Below are positions 32,307-40,851 of a DNA stretch of 64,000 nt, piece by piece (within the stretch, counting starts at the first letter, position 1; each line of letters begins with the position of its first letter). The notes under the pieces are model-generated. The model saw only the letters and a list, made by a program, of their open reading frames with translations, made no database searches and was not told the origin of the DNA. The stretch is from positions 84,696 through 148,695 of the forward strand of contig NZ_LIVV01000011.1 of the NCBI RefSeq assembly GCF_001905825.1. The letters are read 5' to 3'. The position numbers and the translations under genes are program-made. Source of the stretch: Streptomyces sp. CB02009. GTDB lineage: Bacteria > Actinomycetota > Actinomycetes > Streptomycetales > Streptomycetaceae.

Positions 32307-33693
32307 CCCGCAGCCACTCCCCCAGCGGCAGCCGGGACTCGCCGCCCGCGATGCGGGCGACGACCGCCGGGTCGTCCAGGTGGACGGTGCCGACGGCGGG
32401 TTCGCGTTCCTTCACGTCGATCACGTACGCGTCGAAGATCTCGCCGACGCGTTCCCGCAGCAGCGCCGCCTCGACGATGTCGACGCTCTCGCGCTCGACG
32501 GTGTTGGCGCGGCGCGAGCCGTCGGCCATCTCGTCGGGGAGGGCGGGCAGGGCGGCCCGTACCCACTCGGGCGGTTCGTCGCCCGCGACCGCCGCGACGC
32601 ACAGCTCGCCCGCGTACCGGTCGACGAGGCGGCGCAGGGGCGCGGTGCAGTGGGTGTACTCGTCGGCGACGGCGGCGTGCACGGCGGGGGTGGGGATGTG
32701 GCCGTCGGTGAAGACGGTGTACCCGGCGCCCCTGAGCAGGGTGGTGCACTCCTGGAGGAAGGCCGCCTGGCGCGGGTCGGCGGGGTCGGCGGCCCGGACG
32801 ACGTCGGCGTAGGAGACGTGGTGCGGCCAGTCGACGCCGAGGGCGTGCGCGGAGCGGCGCAGCCGGGCGACGGCGCCGTCGGGGGCGGTGGGGAGGGTGC
32901 GCAGGATGCCGGTGCCGGCGGCGGTCATGAGGTCGGCGGCGGCCATGCCGGTGAGCAGGGAGATCTGGGCGTTCCAGCCGTCGGCGGGGAGCGGGGCGCG
33001 GTAGGCGAGGGAGTACGTGTGGTCCCGCTCGACGATCTCCTGCTCGGGGACGTTGAGGGAGATCCCGCCACGTTCGGCTTCGAGGGCCTCGCGGAGGCGT
33101 CCGATGTCGCGGAGGAGGGCCACGGGTTCCTCGGCGGTGCCGGTGTCGATCTGCTTCTGCACGGTGGCGTAGTCGAGTTTGGCGCGGCTGCGGACGAGGG
33201 CGCGGCGGACGTCGGTGGCGACGCGGCGGCCTTCGGCGTCGAGGTCGATGCGCCAGAGGAGGGCGGGGCGGGGTTCGCCGGGGAGGAGGCTGGCGGCTCC
33301 CTCGGAGAGGACGGTGGGGTGGAGGGGGACCTTGCCGTCGGGGAAGTAGAGGGTGAGGACGCGCCGGTGGGCCTCGGCGTCAAGGGCGGAGCCGGGGGCG
33401 ACGAAGGCGGCGACGTCGGCGATGGCGTAGTGGACGCGGTAGCCGCCGTCGGCCCTGCGGGCCAGGTGCATGGCCTGGTCGAGGTCGGTGGAGGTCGGCG
33501 GGTCGATGGTGAGGAAGGGCAGGTCGGTGGCGTCGTACGCGGGGAGCCGGGGGGCTTTCGCGGCGGCTTCGGCCTCGGCGAGGACGGCGGGCGGGAAGTC
33601 CTCGGGGATCGCGAGCTCGGTACGGAGTGCGCGCAGGGCGGCCCGCAGCGGAGCCTCGGCTGCGCCGGTCACGTGAATGTGGCGGCGGGGCAT
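32251..33693 (-). CDS. RNB-domain (RNase II-type) exoribonuclease
   Basis: 480-aa 3'-5' exoribonuclease. The RNB catalytic signature is FLTIDPPTSTDLDQAMHLAR near residue 65, carrying the conserved aspartates, followed by YRVHYAIADVAAFVAPGS and the distal TAPLRRLVDRYAGEL motif near 390. It is shorter than E. coli RNase II/R and has no clear cold-shock or S1 domains, as in the actinobacterial subgroup. ATG at 33693 gives a compact N-terminus. Divergent from yaaA. Confidence 0.9.
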   Translation of the reverse strand: MPRRHIHVTGAAEAPLRAALRALRTELAIPEDFPPAVLAEAEAAAKAPRLPAYDATDLPFLTIDPPTSTDLDQAMHLARRADGGYRVHYAIADVAAFVAPGSALDAEAHRRVLTLYFPDGKVPLHPTVLSEGAASLLPGEPRPALLWRIDLDAEGRRVATDVRRALVRSRAKLDYATVQKQIDTGTAEEPVALLRDIGRLREALEAERGGISLNVPEQEIVERDHTYSLAYRAPLPADGWNAQISLLTGMAAADLMTAAGTGILRTLPTAPDGAVARLRRSAHALGVDWPHHVSYADVVRAADPADPRQAAFLQECTTLLRGAGYTVFTDGHIPTPAVHAAVADEYTHCTAPLRRLVDRYAGELCVAAVAGDEPPEWVRAALPALPDEMADGSRRANTVERESVDIVEAALLRERVGEIFDAYVIDVKEREPAVGTVHLDDPAVVARIAGGESRLPLGEWLRVRLAEADPGTAKVLFAPA

Positions 33694-33788
33694 GGACCGA
33701 GCGTATGGGGCGGGGAGGGGTGCGGCACCTCGTACGCTGGGCTCCTGGGGCCGCACCCCCATCCCCGTACGGACGAAGGAGAACCACC

Positions 33789-34556
33789 GTGCTCGTGCTG
33801 TTGCCGCCCTCCGAGGGCAAGGCCTCCTCGGGGCGCGGGGCGCCGCTCAAGCCGGAGTCGCTGTCCCTGCCGGGGCTCGCGGAGGCGCGGGCGGCGGTCC
33901 TGGACGAGCTGGTCGAGCTGTGCGCGGCCGACGAGGAGAAGGCGCGCGAGGTGCTGGGCCTGAGCGAGGGCCTGCGCGGCGAGGTCGCGAAGAACGTGGA
34001 GCTGCGGACGGCGGGCGCGCGGCCGGCCGGGGAGATCTACACGGGTGTGCTGTACGACGCGCTGGGTCTGGCGACCCTGGACGCGGCGGCGAAGCGGCGG
34101 GCGGGGCGGTCCCTGCTGGTCTTCTCCGGGCTGTGGGGCGCGGTGCGGGTGACCGACCGGATCCCGTCGTACCGCTGCTCGATGGGGGTCAAGCTGCCGG
34201 GGCTCGGCGCGCTGGGCGGGCACTGGCGGGGCGCGATGGCCTCGGTGCTGCCCAAGGCGGCGGGGGACGGGCTCGTGCTCGATCTGCGCTCGTCGGCGTA
34301 CGCGTCGGCGTGGAAGCCGAAGGGCGAGGTGGCGGCGCGGACGGCGACGGTGCGGGTGCTGCACGCGCCGACCCGGAAGGTGGTGAGCCACTTCAACAAG
34401 GCGACGAAGGGCCGGATCGTCCGGAGCCTGCTGGAGGCGGGGGCGACGCCGCGGTCGCCCGAGGAGCTCGTGGTGGCGCTGCGGGACCTGGGGTACGTGG
34501 TGGAGGAGAGCGGGAAGCCGGGGGCGCTCGACGTTCTGGTGGACGAGATCCACTAG
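33789..34556 (+). CDS. yaaA: Peroxide stress protein YaaA (UPF0246)
   Basis: 255-aa YaaA/DUF328 protein. In E. coli YaaA lowers free iron during peroxide stress and binds DNA. Family motifs: LVLLPPSEGKASSG at the N-terminus, GEIYTGVLYDALG near residue 78, LLVFSGLWGAVRVTDRIPSYRCSMGVKLPGLG around 108-140 and VVSHFNKATKGRIVRSLLE near 200. GTG start at 33789 follows AAGGAG. Monocistronic; the KDPG aldolase gene follows after 78 nt. Confidence 0.93.
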   Translation: MLVLLPPSEGKASSGRGAPLKPESLSLPGLAEARAAVLDELVELCAADEEKAREVLGLSEGLRGEVAKNVELRTAGARPAGEIYTGVLYDALGLATLDAAAKRRAGRSLLVFSGLWGAVRVTDRIPSYRCSMGVKLPGLGALGGHWRGAMASVLPKAAGDGLVLDLRSSAYASAWKPKGEVAARTATVRVLHAPTRKVVSHFNKATKGRIVRSLLEAGATPRSPEELVVALRDLGYVVEESGKPGALDVLVDEIH

Positions 34557-34575
34557 GCGCCACCCTTCCCGAGCC

Positions 34576-34603
34576 CGTTGCACTCTGCGCAACGCTCGTT
34601 GCG
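34576..34603. promoter_or_regulatory. CGTTGC/GCAACG half-site cluster upstream of KDPG aldolase
   Basis: CGCAACG and CGTTGCG with a 2-bp spacer (34588-34603), preceded by another CGTTGC at 34576-34581, so three alternating half-sites occur in 28 bp. GTTGCG-type palindromes are typical of IclR/KdgR-family regulators; no such regulator is in the window. Confidence 0.55.
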
Positions 34604-34634
34604 TACTACGCTCGTCGTGGGCAGGATGAAGTCC

Positions 34635-35291
34635 ATGACGAGCGTGTTCGACCTTGCCCCGGAAGCCTCTCCCGTCCCGGTCGTCCCGGTGGTCGTGATC
34701 GAGGACGTCGCCGACGCGGTGCCCCTGGCCCGCGCTCTGGTGGCCGGCGGGCTGCCGCTCGTCGAGGTCACCCTGCGCACCCCGGCCGCGCTCGACGCCG
34801 TCCGCGCCATCGCGGCCCAGGTGCCGGGCGCGGTCGTCGGCGCGGGGACGGTCGTCTCGGCGGCCGGGGTCGCGGACGCGGCCGGCGCCGGGGCACGGTT
34901 CCTGGTCAGCCCCGGGTGGACGGAGCGGCTGCTCGGCGCGATGCGCGACTCGGGCCTGCCCTTCCTCCCCGGTGTGTCGACGACCTCGGAGGTCGTGGCC
35001 CTGCTCGAACAGGGCGTGACGGACATGAAGTTCTTCCCCGCGGAGGCGGCGGGCGGCGTCCCCTACCTGAAGTCCCTCGCGGGCCCGCTCCCCCGGGCCC
35101 GGTTCTGCCCGACGGGCGGCGTGTCGCTCGCCTCCGCCCCCGCCTACCTCTCCCTCCCGAACGTCGGCTGCGTCGGCGGTACGTGGATGCTGCCGCCCGA
35201 CGCCCTCGCGGCCCGCGACTGGGCGCGGGTGGAGGCGCTTGCGCGCGAGGCGGCGGCCCTGCGGGGGCCCGTCAGCGCGCGGTCCCGGTGA
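34635..35291 (+). CDS. eda: 2-dehydro-3-deoxy-6-phosphogluconate (KDPG/KHG) aldolase
   Basis: 218-aa class I aldolase cleaving KDPG to pyruvate and glyceraldehyde 3-phosphate. The catalytic Glu is in LVEVTLRTPAA, GAGTVVS follows, and the Schiff-base Lys is in TDMKFFPAEAAGG. An ATG three codons upstream (34626) is also possible. Streptomyces generally lack a full Entner-Doudoroff pathway, so this enzyme more likely serves hexuronate or ketodeoxy-acid breakdown. The end overlaps the convergent acetyltransferase gene by 20 nt. Confidence 0.9.
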   Translation: MTSVFDLAPEASPVPVVPVVVIEDVADAVPLARALVAGGLPLVEVTLRTPAALDAVRAIAAQVPGAVVGAGTVVSAAGVADAAGAGARFLVSPGWTERLLGAMRDSGLPFLPGVSTTSEVVALLEQGVTDMKFFPAEAAGGVPYLKSLAGPLPRARFCPTGGVSLASAPAYLSLPNVGCVGGTWMLPPDALAARDWARVEALAREAAALRGPVSARSR

Positions 35292-36078
35292 ACTCCACGC
35301 CCAGGTGGTCGGTCACCGGGCGGTAGCCGAGACGCTGGTAGAGGGCGTTGCTGGTGGGGTTGGCCAGGTCCGTGAAGAGCACGACCCGGGTGGCGCCGGT
35401 CGCGGCCGCGACCCGGCCGACGGCATCGGTGGCCCCTGCCGCGTATCCGTGTCCCCGGTCGGCGGGCGGGGTGTAGACGAGGTGGACGCGGGCCTGGCCC
35501 TCGATCGTGCGGGAGACGGCGGCCATCGAGACCGCGCGGCCGTCGGGCGTCTCCCAGAGGACGAGGCGGCCCTCGGAGATCCGCTCGGTGACGAAGCCGG
35601 TGTAGTCCTCGGCGGGCTCGTCGCCGATGGCCGTCGCGAACTCCCTCGTCCAGGCCGCGACGAGCGGGACGTCGGCGCCGGTGGCCGTCCGGTGCCGGCC
35701 GGCCGGGGCCGGGTCCGGCGGGGTCGGCTCGCCGAGCCGGAAGAGCCTCATCCGGACGGTGGGCGTCCAGGGGCGGCCCGAGGCCTTCGCGTACGCCTCC
35801 ACCGCGGCCGTCTCGCCACGGACCCCGGTCGGCTCCTCCCCCGCGGGGAGGGCGAGTGCGAGGGCGGCCTCCACCGTCGTCGCGCCGAGGTCGAGGGCCC
35901 CGGAGGAGGAGAGCGCGAGGACCCCCGTGACCCGGCCGTCGGGCTCGGCCCACCAGCCGAGCCGGGCCGCCCTGTCCATGAGGGTCAGCACCGCGGTGTT
36001 GCGCGCGGGCTCGGCGGCGAGGTGCGTCCCGGCCGCGGTACGGAAGGCGGCGGTGTCTTCGGTGAAGTGCCAGCTCAT
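35272..36078 (-). CDS. GNAT-family N-acetyltransferase
   Basis: 268-aa protein with a C-terminal GNAT domain: acetyl-CoA loop VYTPPADRGHGYAAGATDAV near residue 200, then VVLFTDLANPTSNALYQRLGYRPV. The N-terminal half (1-120) is an additional domain found in similar actinobacterial proteins. Start at 36078; the frame is open much farther upstream only because of base composition. Substrate unknown. Confidence 0.87.
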   Translation of the reverse strand: MSWHFTEDTAAFRTAAGTHLAAEPARNTAVLTLMDRAARLGWWAEPDGRVTGVLALSSSGALDLGATTVEAALALALPAGEEPTGVRGETAAVEAYAKASGRPWTPTVRMRLFRLGEPTPPDPAPAGRHRTATGADVPLVAAWTREFATAIGDEPAEDYTGFVTERISEGRLVLWETPDGRAVSMAAVSRTIEGQARVHLVYTPPADRGHGYAAGATDAVGRVAAATGATRVVLFTDLANPTSNALYQRLGYRPVTDHLGVEFTGTAR

Positions 36079-36120
36079 GACGGGATGGTGGTACGGGGCG
36101 CGGTCCCGGCGCCACCGCTT

Positions 36121-36152
36121 TGCGGCGGCGGCCCTGTGCGGCGGCGGCCCTG
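36121..36152. repeat. Perfect tandem duplication of a 16-bp unit
   Basis: TGCGGCGGCGGCCCTG is repeated twice head to tail, followed by a further partial copy, in the 137-nt gap between the acetyltransferase and RNase H/phosphatase genes. Confidence 0.7.
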
Positions 36153-36215
36153 TGCGGCGGTGACGCCGACGGTCTGCGGCGGCGCCCCGTCGTGGCGCGC
36201 CGCCGCCCCCGCCTC

Positions 36216-37691
36216 CTACCGGAGGTGGGAGGTGTCGTTGAGGAGCCGTACGGACGCGTTGCCGTCGGCGTAGTAGGCGACCGCCGAGATCGAGGCGGCC
36301 GACAGTTCCATCCGGAACAGCGACTCCGGCGGGGCGCCGAGCGCGAGCCGGATCAGGGTCTTGATGGGCGTGACGTGGGTGACGAGGAGGACGGTCCGGC
36401 CCGCGTGGGCGGCGGTGAGCCGGTCCCGGGTCGCGGCGACGCGGCGGGCGACGGTCGCGAAGCTCTCGCCTCCGCCGGTGGGCGCGGCCTTCGGAGAGGC
36501 GAGCCAGGCGTCGAGGTCCTCGGGGTGCCGCTCCCGGACCTCGCCGAACGTCAGCCCCTCCCAGGCGCCGAAGTCGGTCTCGCGCAGCCCCTGCTCGACG
36601 CGGACGTCGAGCCCGAGGCGGGCGGCGACGGCGGCCGCGGTCTGGCGGCAGCGGGTGAGCGGCGAGCTGACGATCTCCTGGATGGTCCCGCGGGCGGCGA
36701 GCGCCTCCGCGACGGCCTCGGCCTGCCGGAGTCCGGCCGCCGAGAGCTCGGGATCGGTCCCCCCGCTGCCGGAGAACCGCTTCTCGGGGGTGAGCGCGGT
36801 CTCGCCGTGCCGGAGGAGCACGAAGGTGGCGGGCGCGCTCATGTCGGGCCCGCCGGACCAGCCCTGCCCGGGAGCGGCGGGGGCCGACTGCGCGGGGGCG
36901 GCGGAGGCGGACTGCGCGGCCGGGGCGGGCGCGGGGGCCGCGGCGCCCGCCTCCGCCTCGAAGTCTCCCGAGGCCGGGGCCGTGAGGGCCTCCTCGGCGG
37001 CGAACAGGCCGTCGTCCTGGGCCGCGGGGCGCGCGACGCCGCCGGGCCAGGCGCCCGGGCCCGTGCCCGTACGGCCGGGGCCGGGGTCGGCGGACGGGCT
37101 GGCGCCCGTCGTCGAGCCCGCACCCGTCGCCAGCGCGGCGCGCGCCCGCGCCGCGCCCGCCGTCGCGTCGCCGGGCGGGCCGGACGGTGCCGGGGGGAGG
37201 GTCGCGGCGTTGCGGGCGGCGGCGGTGTCCAGGGCGGCCGTCGAGTCGGACGGCTCCCACTGGCGGCCCTGCTTGCCCGCGTCCATCGCCTCGTTCGCGA
37301 GCCGGTCCGCGTGCTTGTTCCGCTCGCGCGGGATCCACTCGTACCGGACCCGGCCCGCCGGGAAGACCCGGCCCGCCTCGGCCGCGAGGGGCTTCATGTC
37401 CGGGTGCTTGATCTTCCAGCGGCCGGACATCTGCTCGACGACCAGCTTGGAGTCCATCCGGACGTGCACGGTGGCGTCGGGGAACAGCGACCGCGCCGCC
37501 TTCAGGCCCGCCACCAGGCCCTTGTACTCGGCGACGTTGTTCGTCGCCACGCCGATGTACTCGGCCGCCTCCGCGAGCGTCTCGCCCGTCACCGGATCCA
37601 GGACCACGGCGCCGTACCCGGCGGGCCCCGGGTTGCCCCGGGAACCGCCGTCCGCCTCGACGATCACCTCACGCGAAGACGACGACGTCAT
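36216..37691 (-). CDS. Bifunctional RNase HI / acid phosphatase
   Basis: 491-aa fusion of the type first studied in S. coelicolor (SCO2299). Residues 1-135 are a type I RNase H: EADGGSRGNPGPAGYG, the catalytic Glu in NNVAEYKGL, and VRMDSKLVV and RNKHADRLANEAMD. Residues about 150-285 are an Ala/Pro-rich linker. Residues about 290-491 are a histidine phosphatase (CobC-like): FVLLRHGETALT, then ETDFGAWEG and VTHVTPIKTLI. It removes RNA from RNA-DNA hybrids; the phosphatase substrate may be a cobalamin intermediate. Start overlaps the preceding stop (TAATG). Confidence 0.95.
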   Translation of the reverse strand: MTSSSSREVIVEADGGSRGNPGPAGYGAVVLDPVTGETLAEAAEYIGVATNNVAEYKGLVAGLKAARSLFPDATVHVRMDSKLVVEQMSGRWKIKHPDMKPLAAEAGRVFPAGRVRYEWIPRERNKHADRLANEAMDAGKQGRQWEPSDSTAALDTAAARNAATLPPAPSGPPGDATAGAARARAALATGAGSTTGASPSADPGPGRTGTGPGAWPGGVARPAAQDDGLFAAEEALTAPASGDFEAEAGAAAPAPAPAAQSASAAPAQSAPAAPGQGWSGGPDMSAPATFVLLRHGETALTPEKRFSGSGGTDPELSAAGLRQAEAVAEALAARGTIQEIVSSPLTRCRQTAAAVAARLGLDVRVEQGLRETDFGAWEGLTFGEVRERHPEDLDAWLASPKAAPTGGGESFATVARRVAATRDRLTAAHAGRTVLLVTHVTPIKTLIRLALGAPPESLFRMELSAASISAVAYYADGNASVRLLNDTSHLR

Positions 37692-38434
37692 TACAGGCCG
37701 GACTCCGACGTGCGGACGAGGATCCGGCGGCAGTTCTCGCAGCGCAGGACGGCGTCCTTGGCCGCGGCACGGACCTCGTTGACCTCGGTGATGTTGAGCT
37801 CGATGTGGCAGCCCTCGCACTTGCGCTGGTACAGCCGGGCCGCGCCGACGCCGCCCTGCTGGACGCGCAGCTTCTCGTACAGCTTCAGGAGGTCCGCCGG
37901 GACGGTGCCCGAGACGAGCTCGCGCTCCTTCTCCACGGACGCCTCCTCGGTGGCGAGCTCGCCCTCGGCGGCGTCGCGGCGGGCGGTCGCGTCGTCCGTC
38001 TTGGCCTGGACGGCGGAGACCCGCTCGTTCAGCTCGGCGAGGCGCTCCTGCACGGACTCGCGGCGCTCCATGACCTCGAGGACGATCTCCTCCAGGTCGC
38101 CCTGGCGCTTGGCGAGGGAGACGATCTCGCGCTGGAGGTTCTCCAGGTCCTTCGGGGAGGACACGGCGCCGGAGTCGAGGCGCTGCTGGTCGCGCGTGGC
38201 CCGCTGGCGGACCTGGTCGACGTCCTGCTCGGCCTTGGTCTGCTCGCGGCCGCAGTCGCTCTCCTCGGTCTGCGCGGCGACGAGCAGGTCGCGCAGCTGG
38301 GTGAGGTCCTTGGTCAGGGACTCGATCTCGGCGTGCTCGGGCAGCGACCGGCGCTTGTGCGCGAGCTGCTGGAGGCGGACGTCGAGGGCCTGGACGTCGA
38401 GGAGGCGGATCTGGTCGGCGGGCGCGGCGTTCAG
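37691..38434 (-). CDS. C4-type zinc-ribbon, coiled-coil protein with apparent CTG start
   Basis: 247-aa protein. A long coiled coil (about 25-185: SLTKDLTQLRDLL, ELNERVSAVQAKTDDATARRDAAE) is followed by a zinc ribbon with CEGC and CENC. The family N-terminus normally reads MNAAPADQIRLLDVQ. Here the codon at that position is CTG (38434-38432), with GGAG about 8 nt upstream and no ATG, GTG or TTG nearby that fits. The CTG overlaps the Nif3 stop as CTGA, matching the ATGA/GTGA overlaps common here. Function unknown; it always tracks with nif3-like and rnhA genes in streptomycetes as far as I know. Confidence 0.85.
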   Translation of the reverse strand: MNAAPADQIRLLDVQALDVRLQQLAHKRRSLPEHAEIESLTKDLTQLRDLLVAAQTEESDCGREQTKAEQDVDQVRQRATRDQQRLDSGAVSSPKDLENLQREIVSLAKRQGDLEEIVLEVMERRESVQERLAELNERVSAVQAKTDDATARRDAAEGELATEEASVEKERELVSGTVPADLLKLYEKLRVQQGGVGAARLYQRKCEGCHIELNITEVNEVRAAAKDAVLRCENCRRILVRTSESGL

Positions 38435-39249
38435 TTGGGGGCTCCAGGGGAGGTGTGGTGGGAGGACCAGGGGTCGGTGACCGTCTTCGAGACGTGGACG
38501 CGGAGGTCCCAGCCGTGGCGGTCGGAAATCTCGTCGAGCTGGGCGGCCGCCTGCTCGCACCAGGGCCATTCGGTGGCCCAGTGGGCGGCGTCGACCAGGC
38601 CCAGAGGCGACTGCTGGGTCGCCTCGGAGACGGGGTGGTGGCGCAGGTCCGCGGTGAGGAAGGCGTCCACGCCGGAGGCACGTACGGCGTCGAAGAGGCT
38701 GTCTCCGGAGCCGCCGCTGACGGCGACGCGGCGCACGGTCATGCCGGGGTCGCCCGCGACCCGGATGCCCTGCGCGGTGGCGGGCAGCCGCTTCGCCGCG
38801 CGGGCGGCGAACTCGGCGAGGGTCTCGGGGTGGTAGAGCTCGCAGATCCGGCCGAGGTTGTTCTCGGCCACGAGGGGGCCGGTGACCCGGAGGTCGAGGG
38901 CGCCGGCGAGGGCGTCGGAGACGCCGGGGTCGGCGGTGTCGGCGTTGGTGTGCGCGACGTGGAGGGCGATGTCGTGCTTGATGAGGCGGTGCACCACGCG
39001 GCCCTTGAAGTGGCCGGCCGCGACGGTCGTCGTCCCGCGCAGGTAGAGCGGGTGGTGGGTGACGATCAGGTCGGCGCCGAGGGCGATCGCCTCGTCGGCG
39101 ATCTCCTCGACCGGGTCGACGGCGAAGAGCACGCGGGTGACTTCGGCGTCGGGGTCGCCGCAGACGGTGCCGACGGCGTCCCACGACTCGGCCCGCTCTG
39201 GTGGCCAGAGGGCGTCGAGGGCGGCGATGACTTCAGACAGGCGGGGCAC
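38431..39249 (-). CDS. Nif3-like dinuclear metal centre protein
   Basis: 272-aa Nif3/DUF34 family protein. Metal-binding His motifs are present: VTHHPLYLRG near residue 65, ALHVAHTNAD near 97, and DLRHHPVSEA / DAAHWATEWPW near 205-230. Homologues form toroidal hexamers with two metals per subunit; proposed roles include GTP cyclohydrolase-related or nucleotide-damage chemistry, not settled. First gene of the nif3 - zinc ribbon - RNase H/phosphatase operon, all with overlapping stops and starts. Confidence 0.92.
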   Translation of the reverse strand: MPRLSEVIAALDALWPPERAESWDAVGTVCGDPDAEVTRVLFAVDPVEEIADEAIALGADLIVTHHPLYLRGTTTVAAGHFKGRVVHRLIKHDIALHVAHTNADTADPGVSDALAGALDLRVTGPLVAENNLGRICELYHPETLAEFAARAAKRLPATAQGIRVAGDPGMTVRRVAVSGGSGDSLFDAVRASGVDAFLTADLRHHPVSEATQQSPLGLVDAAHWATEWPWCEQAAAQLDEISDRHGWDLRVHVSKTVTDPWSSHHTSPGAPN

Positions 39250-39519
39250 GAGGAAAGGCTACCTGGCCCGCCTTCGCGGCCGGTACCGCCGCCGTCACGG
39301 GGCCGGCGGCGGGCGGCCCGGGGGGGCCGATGGGCGAGCGGCCCGGGGGCGGCCCGGGGACGAGACTCCCCCGGCGACGGGCTGCCCCGGCGGCGGGCCA
39401 CCCCGGCCGCGTACTGCCCCGGCGCCGTCGGCCGACGGCGGGGGCCGACGCCGGGGGCCGGCTCGTCCTCCGCCGCTCGTCGGGGGAGGCTCGCCCCCGC
39501 CGCTCGGCAGGTGGCCGCG

Positions 39520-40554
39520 CTACTTGACGAGGTAGCCGCGCAGGTCGTCGAGGACCATGTTCGCCGCCGTCACGCCGAGACCCAGGTACCAGGTCTCGTC
39601 CGGGACGTCCTCCGCCTGGCCGGCCTTGACCGCCTTGAGGTCCTTCCAGAGCGGGTTGGCCTGGGCGGTGTCCTTCTTGGTGGCCTTGGCCTCGCCGTAC
39701 ACGCCGGTGAAGATCCAGTCGCCGTCGGCCTCGTCGATCTTCTCCGGGCTGATCTCGGCCGCGAGCTCGTCGATCCGCTGGTTCTCGGGCCGCGGCAGGC
39801 CGGTGTCCTGGAGGATGGTGCCGATGAAGGACGCCTTCGCGTACAGGCGGATCTTGCCGGGGAGGTAGCGGACCATCGAGACGGTCGGCTTGTCGGGGCC
39901 GATGTCCTTGCCGAGCTGCTCGGCCTTGGTCTCGTACGCGGCGAGCTTCGCCTCGGCCTCGGCGGTCCGGTCGAGCGCCGCGGCGTTGAGGAGGTAGTTC
40001 TCCTTCCAGGTGAAGCCCGGGCGGATGGAGAACACGGTCGGCGCGATCTTCGACAGCTCGTCGTACTTGTCCGCGGCGCGCAGCTGGCTGCCGAGGATCA
40101 GGTCGGGCTGGAGGTTGGCGATGGCCTCGAGGTTGAGGTTGTTGATGGTGCCGACGGACTTCGGGGTGCCGGCGTCCTTCTGGAGGTAGGCCGGGATGCC
40201 GTCGTCGCCTTCGGCGGGGGCGTAGCCGACGGGCTTGACGCCGAGGGAGACGACGTTGTCGAACTCGCCGACGTCGAGGACGACGACGCGCTTCGGGGCG
40301 GCCGGCAGCTCGGTCTTCCCGAGGGCGTGGGTGAGGGTGCGGGGGAACTGGCCGGCCTTGGCGTCCGTGCCCATGGCCGCGGTCTTCGCGGCGGCGTCGC
40401 CGAAGTCCTTGCCGCCGGTGGCGACGTCCTTCTTCTTGCCGGTGTCCTCCTTGGCGGAGGCGTCGGATCCTCCGTCGCCTCCCCCGCAGGCCGCGAGCGA
40501 GAGCGCGGCGGCGAGGGCGACGACGGCGGCGGTGCCGCGACGGCGGAGGGACAT
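39520..40554 (-). CDS. Iron-siderophore ABC transporter substrate-binding lipoprotein
   Basis: 344-aa FecB/FepB-type binding protein. ATG at 40554 follows AGGAG. Signal peptide with lipobox LAACGGG (Cys about 22) and a following Gly/Ser/Lys tether. The binding domain has APKRVVVLDVGEFDNVVSLGVKPVGY, LEAIANLQPDLILGSQL and ENYLLNAAAL. No permease or ATPase gene is adjacent, so it must share a transporter encoded elsewhere. An iron box at 40690 predicts repression by iron. Confidence 0.92.
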   Translation of the reverse strand: MSLRRRGTAAVVALAAALSLAACGGGDGGSDASAKEDTGKKKDVATGGKDFGDAAAKTAAMGTDAKAGQFPRTLTHALGKTELPAAPKRVVVLDVGEFDNVVSLGVKPVGYAPAEGDDGIPAYLQKDAGTPKSVGTINNLNLEAIANLQPDLILGSQLRAADKYDELSKIAPTVFSIRPGFTWKENYLLNAAALDRTAEAEAKLAAYETKAEQLGKDIGPDKPTVSMVRYLPGKIRLYAKASFIGTILQDTGLPRPENQRIDELAAEISPEKIDEADGDWIFTGVYGEAKATKKDTAQANPLWKDLKAVKAGQAEDVPDETWYLGLGVTAANMVLDDLRGYLVK

Positions 40555-40689
40555 GAGAAGGCTCCTGTACGTGTCCTGGCGGGGAGACGGGCGCGACCGG
40601 CCGGAGGTGCGGGAGGGGCTCCGTCCGGGGTGATCGGCCGGAGCCGCGGGTTCCGACCGGAGCGGGCCGGCCGGAGTCACAGCCTCCGT

Positions 40690-40708
40690 TTAGGTTCGCC
40701 TTACCTTA
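40690..40708. promoter_or_regulatory. Iron box upstream of siderophore-binding lipoprotein
   Basis: TTAGGTTCGCCTTACCTTA matches the DtxR-family consensus at 15 of 19 positions. It is 136 nt upstream of the lipoprotein start. Confidence 0.8.
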
Positions 40709-40851
40709 CTCATCACGGGCAACTCCAGCACACGCGCCCCCCACCCCTCAGCAGAACCGCCGCACAGCCACCCTTATGTGTGAAGTGACCCTGCTCGTGT
40801 TGTTCGGCTGGAAGTGCGAAAACTAGCTTCGTGGCCGGAGGTGACGAGTCG

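Noticed and set aside
27926..35291. SMP-30 lactonase and KDPG aldolase as one sugar-acid pathway
   Set aside because: They are more than 6 kb apart, on different strands, with different candidate regulators, so linkage is not supported.
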